From: Nitrospinota bacterium
Lineage (GTDB): Bacteria > Nitrospinota > Nitrospinia > JACRGO01
Assembly (NCBI GenBank): GCA_016212295.1
Contig: JACRGO010000176.1
Coordinates: forward strand, 1 to 8,453
DNA: 8,453 nt
Reading direction: 5' to 3'
Shown: positions 5,682 to 8,453 of the stretch, one piece after another
Layout: each line of letters begins with the position of its first letter
Position numbering within the stretch: position 1 is the stretch's first letter
Notes under the pieces: model-generated
The model's database searches: none
What the model was told of the DNA's origin: nothing
What the model saw: the letters and a program-made list of their open reading frames with translations, nothing else
Made by a program: the position numbers and the translations under genes

Positions 5682-5712
5682 GTTCATGGCGCTGCATGGC
5701 CGCAACCAAAAT
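5682..5712. repeat. 31-bp dispersed element, copy 2 (upstream of acpS)
   Basis: Second copy of the element at 4712-4742, with 27 of 31 bases identical and the same orientation relative to the downstream minus-strand gene. Here its ATGAAC opens a six-codon frame ending on the acpS start codon. It abuts the 5741-5844 inverted repeat region, suggesting nested insertion of mobile repeats upstream of acpS. Confidence 0.6.
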
Positions 5713-5740
5713 CCGAATACCGAATATCGAAATACGAAAC

Positions 5741-5844
5741 AAATCCGAATAACCAAATTTCAATATATCAAACCACGTTGGCCTGAGTTTTGAAATTTGA
5801 GCCTTTGAATTTTGATATTGTTTAGGATTTCGTTATTCGGATTT
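5741..5844. repeat. Nested inverted repeat (AAATCCGAATAAC type)
   Basis: A perfect 13-bp outer pair, AAATCCGAATAAC (5741-5753) with its complement at 5832-5844, is directly followed by a perfect 9-bp inner pair, CAAATTTCA (5754-5762) with TGAAATTTG (5791-5799). Flanking CGAAATACG and ATTTCGAA stretches extend the partial symmetry outward. It is AT-rich and non-coding, with the look of a dispersed miniature element. It separates acpS from the thymidylyltransferase gene. Confidence 0.7.
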
Positions 5845-5872
5845 CGAATTTACTTTTCAATGAGTTGCATGA

Positions 5873-5917
5873 AAAACTTTGCTAAAAAAACAAAGTTTTA
5901 TAAGTTTGTAGCAAAGT
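5873..5917. repeat. Overlapping alternative hairpins after the rmlA stop
   Basis: AAAACTTTG (5873-5881) pairs perfectly with CAAAGTTTT (5891-5899). ACTTTGCTA (5876-5884) pairs perfectly with TAGCAAAGT (5909-5917). The two stems share ACTTTG, so only one can form at a time. The site begins three bases past the stop codon of the minus-strand thymidylyltransferase gene and could act as a weak, AT-rich terminator or mRNA 3'-end structure. Confidence 0.4.
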
Positions 5918-5919
5918 GG

Positions 5920-6984
5920 TCATGGAAGCTCGGTGGAGCTGTTGTCCCCATGAATTAATTTATACACATGGGGCTTGGCTTCGATTTTGTTCACTTTCAC
6001 ATTTCTTCCCAAAAGGCTGTTGTCGATCCTGCCGTCGATATTGCGTATGCTGCTGTTCCCCATCATCACCGAATGCTCGATTTCGCTGTTTTCGAGCACG
6101 ACGCCGTCTCCAATGGACGTATAAGGGCCGACGAAGGAGTTTATAATCTTGCAGTTCTTCCCTATGGCCACAGGCCCACGAACAATGCTGTCGATAATTT
6201 CCGTCCCGGTCTCTATGGCCACCCTGCCGACGATTTGGGACTTCCCTTTGATTTGTCCATGTATATCGGTTTTTATGCCGTCCAGAATGAAACGGTTGGC
6301 TTCAATGATGTCCTCTGGACGCCCGGTGTCCTTCCACCATCCGCTCACATGGTGGGGCTCCACGACGAAACCATTTTCAATCAGATACTCAATGGCGTCA
6401 GTGATTTCCAATTCCCCGCGCGCCGAAGGCTTGATTGCGTCAATGGCCTCATATATAGTGTGGTCGAAAATGTACGCGCCAACTAATGCAAGATTGGTCG
6501 GCGGATTCTTGGGTTTTTCCATCACCTTCTTGACTTGGCCGTTTTCGACGATGGCTATTCCGAATTGGGAGGGATTACTGACCTCATACAGGAGTATCAG
6601 GGCGTTTGGCTTGTTCTTGTTGAAATTATCGGCGAAACTGTTCAAGCCCTCTTTCAAAAGATTGTCGCCCAAGTACATTATGAAGGGCTCTTCCTGGAGA
6701 AAATTTCTGGAAATTTTAACCGCATGGGCAAGGCCCTGGGGATTTTCCTGGGGTATATAGGTAATACGCAGCCCCCATTTATCTCCGTTTCCCACCGCTG
6801 CTTCAATGTCCTTTCGCGTGGCCCCCACCACGATTCCCACCTCAGTGACCCCCACGTCCCTTATGGCTTCCAAACCGTAAAAGAGGATTGGCTTGTTTGC
6901 TACTGGAATCAGATGCTTGGGCATGGTCACGGTAAGAGGATAAAGCCTCTTGGCCATACCCGCGCAGAGTATAATGGCTTTCAT
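5920..6984 (-). CDS. rmlA: Glucose-1-phosphate thymidylyltransferase, long form
   Basis: The enzyme joins glucose-1-phosphate and dTTP to give dTDP-glucose, the entry to dTDP-rhamnose and other deoxysugars for cell-surface polysaccharide. Residues 1-235 form the nucleotidyltransferase: LCAGMAKRLYPLT (6-18) is the glycine-rich NTP loop, PKHLIP (22-27) the lysine-containing substrate site, YIPQENPQGLAHAV (76-89) the base and sugar site, and YLGDNL (104-109) the metal aspartate. GWWKDTGRPEDI lies near residue 216. From about 245 to 330 runs a left-handed beta-helix of hexapeptides (IVGRVAIETGTEI, GPVAIGKNCKI, GPYTSIGDGVVL). The 354-residue length and beta-helix tail identify the long RmlA group (TIGR01208); the sugar specificity is inferred. 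The ATG has GGGAAG upstream, and a TATACT at 7013-7018 (minus strand) could be its -10 box. No other sugar genes lie nearby. Confidence 0.85.
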   Translation of the reverse strand: MKAIILCAGMAKRLYPLTVTMPKHLIPVANKPILFYGLEAIRDVGVTEVGIVVGATRKDIEAAVGNGDKWGLRITYIPQENPQGLAHAVKISRNFLQEEPFIMYLGDNLLKEGLNSFADNFNKNKPNALILLYEVSNPSQFGIAIVENGQVKKVMEKPKNPPTNLALVGAYIFDHTIYEAIDAIKPSARGELEITDAIEYLIENGFVVEPHHVSGWWKDTGRPEDIIEANRFILDGIKTDIHGQIKGKSQIVGRVAIETGTEIIDSIVRGPVAIGKNCKIINSFVGPYTSIGDGVVLENSEIEHSVMMGNSSIRNIDGRIDNSLLGRNVKVNKIEAKPHVYKLIHGDNSSTELP

Positions 6985-7078
6985 TTAATATGCTTCCCAA
7001 AAGAGGTGGAATAGTATAGGAATTTCCATTTTTTTCGTTTATAAATCAAACAGTTGCATATTCGCGACATCAGGTGAT

Positions 7079-7147
7079 AGTCATTGGTCAATAGTCATTT
7101 GTCATTGATAAACAGGAAGACACCTTAATGACCAGTGACCAATGACT
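7079..7147. repeat. Inverted repeat of TCATTGGTC units
   Basis: Arms at 7079-7100 and 7126-7147 pair at 19 of 22 positions and consist of tandem GTCATTGGTCA-like units around a 25-base loop. The repeat is non-coding and lies between the DUF465 gene and the thymidylyltransferase gene. It adjoins copy 2 of the GCCCGAAGGGC hairpin. Confidence 0.7.
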
Positions 7148-7153
7148 CTTTAA

Positions 7154-7169
7154 AGTCCGCCCGAAGGGC
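7154..7169. repeat. GCCCGAAGGGC hairpin repeat, copy 2
   Basis: Exact 16-base match to 446-461. With the following G the stem here is CGCCC-GAA-GGGCG, five pairs. It lies 80 bases downstream of the DUF465 gene stop and could end the tsaB-DUF465 transcript, though no long U-run follows on the minus strand. Confidence 0.5.
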
Positions 7170-7249
7170 GTTAAGTTCATAACATCCGAGGGGACCTTAT
7201 TGCCAAGTCCTCAAATGTCGTCGGCTTCCTTGTTCTGGCTCCTTAGCAG

Positions 7250-7477
7250 TTACTTCTTATTTTTATGCTCCGCCAGGATTTGATGCATCCTGTCCTTGCC
7301 TTGGAGTTTTAATTTTTTCAGGCGGGTTATTTCCGTCTCCTGGTCCGGGGTCAGAAATTTATGCTTGTCCAACTCCTGGATTTTTTTCTTTAAATCTTCA
7401 TGTTCCTCGGCAAGCTTCCTGTATTCCTTGTTTTCCTTCCTTAAATTTTCTTCCAGCACGGCTTCTGAATTCGGCAC
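7250..7477 (-). CDS. DUF465 / YdcH-family small coiled-coil protein
   Basis: A 75-residue, highly charged, helical cytoplasmic protein. The core LAEEHEDLKKKIQELDK (22-38), then TPDQETEITRLKKLKLQGKDRMHQIL (43-68), matches the YdcH/DUF465 pattern of a first helix with E-H-x-x-L-x-x-x-I, a short turn, and E-x-x-x-L-K-K-x-K-L-x-x-K-D. Two antiparallel helices are expected. The family is widespread and its role is unclear. The start is GTG at 7477, fixed by a strong AGGAGG seven bases upstream. It lies 32 bases downstream of tsaB on the same strand and probably shares its transcript. It looks intact and of normal size. Confidence 0.8.
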   Translation of the reverse strand: MPNSEAVLEENLRKENKEYRKLAEEHEDLKKKIQELDKHKFLTPDQETEITRLKKLKLQGKDRMHQILAEHKNKK

Positions 7478-7509
7478 TTTTACCCCTCCTAAAAAGTTGT
7501 GTTAAAGGT

Positions 7510-8205
7510 TTAACAAGAGGAAGCTTTTTCCTCTCTCTTTATTTCCGCTTCGCATCGGCGTATGTACCGTGGTTTAATTACTATATCACCTCTTTCCCTT
7601 TTTTTAAAATCCTCCAGGGCCAGAAACCCGACCGCCGCCGCAACGGACATATCCGGGTTTTCCGGGCCAAACAAGGCCCTGGTTTCAAGCAAGGACTCTA
7701 TTTCCGCCTTGTAATGGACCGATCCATGGCCAAGGAAAAAAACTTTTCCTTCGATCCTCTTTAAAAAATCCCCGGCCGGCTCCAGGACGTCCTCCGCGAC
7801 ACGGATTAAATTACCATCAACAAACCGGAACATGGCCCCATAAATCTCGCCCTTCCTGGCGTCCAGTAAAGGACATATTAAGTGGTCCCTTTGCGTAGAG
7901 GCCAAGGCCATTGCCCGAAGGGTTTCAATTCCCAGCGAAGGTTTCCCGGCGCCGAGAGAAAAACCCGTCACGGTGGAAATACCCAGCCGCAAACCGGTAA
8001 AGGATCCAGGGCCCTTGGCTGCCGCGAAGGCGTCAATATCTTCCAGGTGGAGGCCGGCGGACTTCAGGCAGTCATCCACCATCCGGAGAAGATTTTTTGA
8101 TAAACTGTCCCTGCCGGGAGAAAATCCCTGAGACAGGACCGTATGATTTTTGGTTAGGGCGACGCTGGGGGAAGGAGTGGAGGTGTCAAGGCTTAATATT
8201 ATCAT
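7510..8205 (-). CDS. tsaB: tRNA t6A37 threonylcarbamoyltransferase complex subunit TsaB
   Basis: TsaB is the non-catalytic scaffold that partners TsaD (with TsaE) to place threonylcarbamoyl on A37 of ANN-decoding tRNAs in the cytoplasm. The 231-residue length is typical. MIILSLDTSTPSPSVAL (1-17) is the ASKHA-fold first strand, KGPGSFTGLRLGISTVTGFSL (64-84) is the family hallmark, and CPLLDARKGEIYGAMF (111-126) is the third conserved block. The TsaD metal-binding histidines are absent, as expected for TsaB. The ATG at 8205 matches the family start, but no convincing Shine-Dalgarno precedes it. A good promoter lies at 8269-8297. The gene is followed by the DUF465 gene. Upstream neighbours have been displaced by an IS256-type element, which ends about 110 bases before the start codon. 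Confidence 0.93.
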   Translation of the reverse strand: MIILSLDTSTPSPSVALTKNHTVLSQGFSPGRDSLSKNLLRMVDDCLKSAGLHLEDIDAFAAAKGPGSFTGLRLGISTVTGFSLGAGKPSLGIETLRAMALASTQRDHLICPLLDARKGEIYGAMFRFVDGNLIRVAEDVLEPAGDFLKRIEGKVFFLGHGSVHYKAEIESLLETRALFGPENPDMSVAAAVGFLALEDFKKRERGDIVIKPRYIRRCEAEIKREEKASSC

Positions 8206-8268
8206 GCCTGTCGGCTGGTAAGGCGGTTTTATTTTGCTTCGCGTTTTTTTTGCCCTGGAAGTTTTTTT

Positions 8269-8297
8269 AAAATAGCATCAGTCGTTTTGGATGTCAA
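8269..8297 (-). promoter_or_regulatory. Probable sigma-70 promoter of tsaB
   Basis: On the minus strand TTGACA (8292-8297) and TATTTT (8269-8274) are separated by exactly 17 bases. The transcript would start near 8262, about 57 bases before the tsaB ATG. It lies just inside the chromosomal side of the IS256-type end, so tsaB expression should not depend on the element. Confidence 0.5.
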
Positions 8298-8321
8298 TCC
8301 CCGGACTGGAACCTGATAGTG

Positions 8322-8453
8322 TCAACAATTTTGTGTAAATTCTCTTTCTTTTAATTGCTTAAAGAAAGGGAGGTTTGCATTCACCTTTCCAACTGGATTT
8401 GCTCTCCAAACCAGTTCCATCTTGAGGGATATAAAGGCCAGGAGTCTGTAACA
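8322..8453 (-). CDS. IS256/Mutator-type transposase, C-terminal end (partial)
   Basis: The frame enters from the right edge on the minus strand and stops at TGA 8322-8324, giving 43 residues. CYRLLAFISLKMELVWRANP followed by VGKVNANLPFFKQLKEREFTQNC matches the C-terminal tail of IS256/Mutator transposases, which typically read L-A-x-I-x-L-[RK]-x-E-x-x-W-[RK]-x-x-P-[IV]-G-K-V-x-x-N-L-P, end L-x-x-x-F-T-Q and then stop. The DDE catalytic residues would lie outside the window. The element's terminal inverted repeat probably starts near 8314 and overlaps the stop region (GATAGTGTCAAC), but the opposite end is not visible. Intactness is unknown. Confidence 0.75.
   Translation of the reverse strand, partial: CYRLLAFISLKMELVWRANPVGKVNANLPFFKQLKEREFTQNC

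Noticed and set aside
5968-6760. Long plus-strand frames (172 and 203 residues) opposite the thymidylyltransferase
   Set aside because: They are antisense shadows of a clearly conserved gene and carry no domain pattern of their own.
7079-7147. Possible CRISPR-like array in the TCATTGGTC repeats
   Set aside because: The units are short, imperfect and arranged as one inverted pair without spacers of constant length.

Overview
The window is bacterial chromosomal DNA of moderate GC content, probably from an uncultured Gram-negative lineage. The housekeeping genes, the thioredoxin-type arsenate reductase paired with ACR3, and the many intergenic inverted repeats would fit the Desulfobacterota/Nitrospirota range. 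That placement is a guess from general character; no marker gene fixes the taxon.

Layout. Positions 1-123 hold the 3' end of an IS630-type transposase gene. Next comes a frameshifted antitoxin remnant (212-374), then a plus-strand MFS transporter of the SHS/MHS type (491-1729). From 4717 down to 1757 runs a minus-strand arsenic-resistance operon: arsR, arsC, acr3, an unusual short FmdE-like protein, the carboxy-terminal stump of an ArsP/DUF318-type permease, and a small CxxC thioredoxin. Its promoter (4801-4828) overlaps an inverted repeat of TATATGC half-sites, as expected for ArsR autorepression. ArsR would sense As(III), ArsC reduce As(V) to As(III), and ACR3 export As(III). The thioredoxin could supply electrons, or could be the orphaned partner of the broken permease.

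Positions 4978-5242 hold a clan AA aspartic-protease pseudogene with an internal deletion. Minus-strand housekeeping genes follow: acpS (5272-5670), a long-type glucose-1-phosphate thymidylyltransferase (5920-6984), a YdcH-like DUF465 coiled-coil protein (7250-7477) and tsaB (7510-8205, tRNA t6A modification). The right edge (8322-8453) is the 3' end of an IS256/Mutator-type transposase gene on the minus strand.

Intergenic space is dominated by dispersed inverted repeats of several sequence types: 3824-3895, 5741-5844, 5873-5917 and 7079-7147, plus a GCCCGAAGGGC hairpin present twice and a 31-bp element present twice at gene starts. Two of these encroach on genes: the arsC carboxy terminus is encoded by repeat sequence, and the apparent ATG of acr3 lies in the repeat, so a TTG start further in is preferred. 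No gene was recognised in 375-490, 4829-4977, 5671-5919 or 6985-7249 beyond the repeats listed.

No clearly new system is present. The best leads are the truncated FmdE-like protein in the ars operon, the repeat insertion between arsC and acr3, and three genes caught at different stages of decay.
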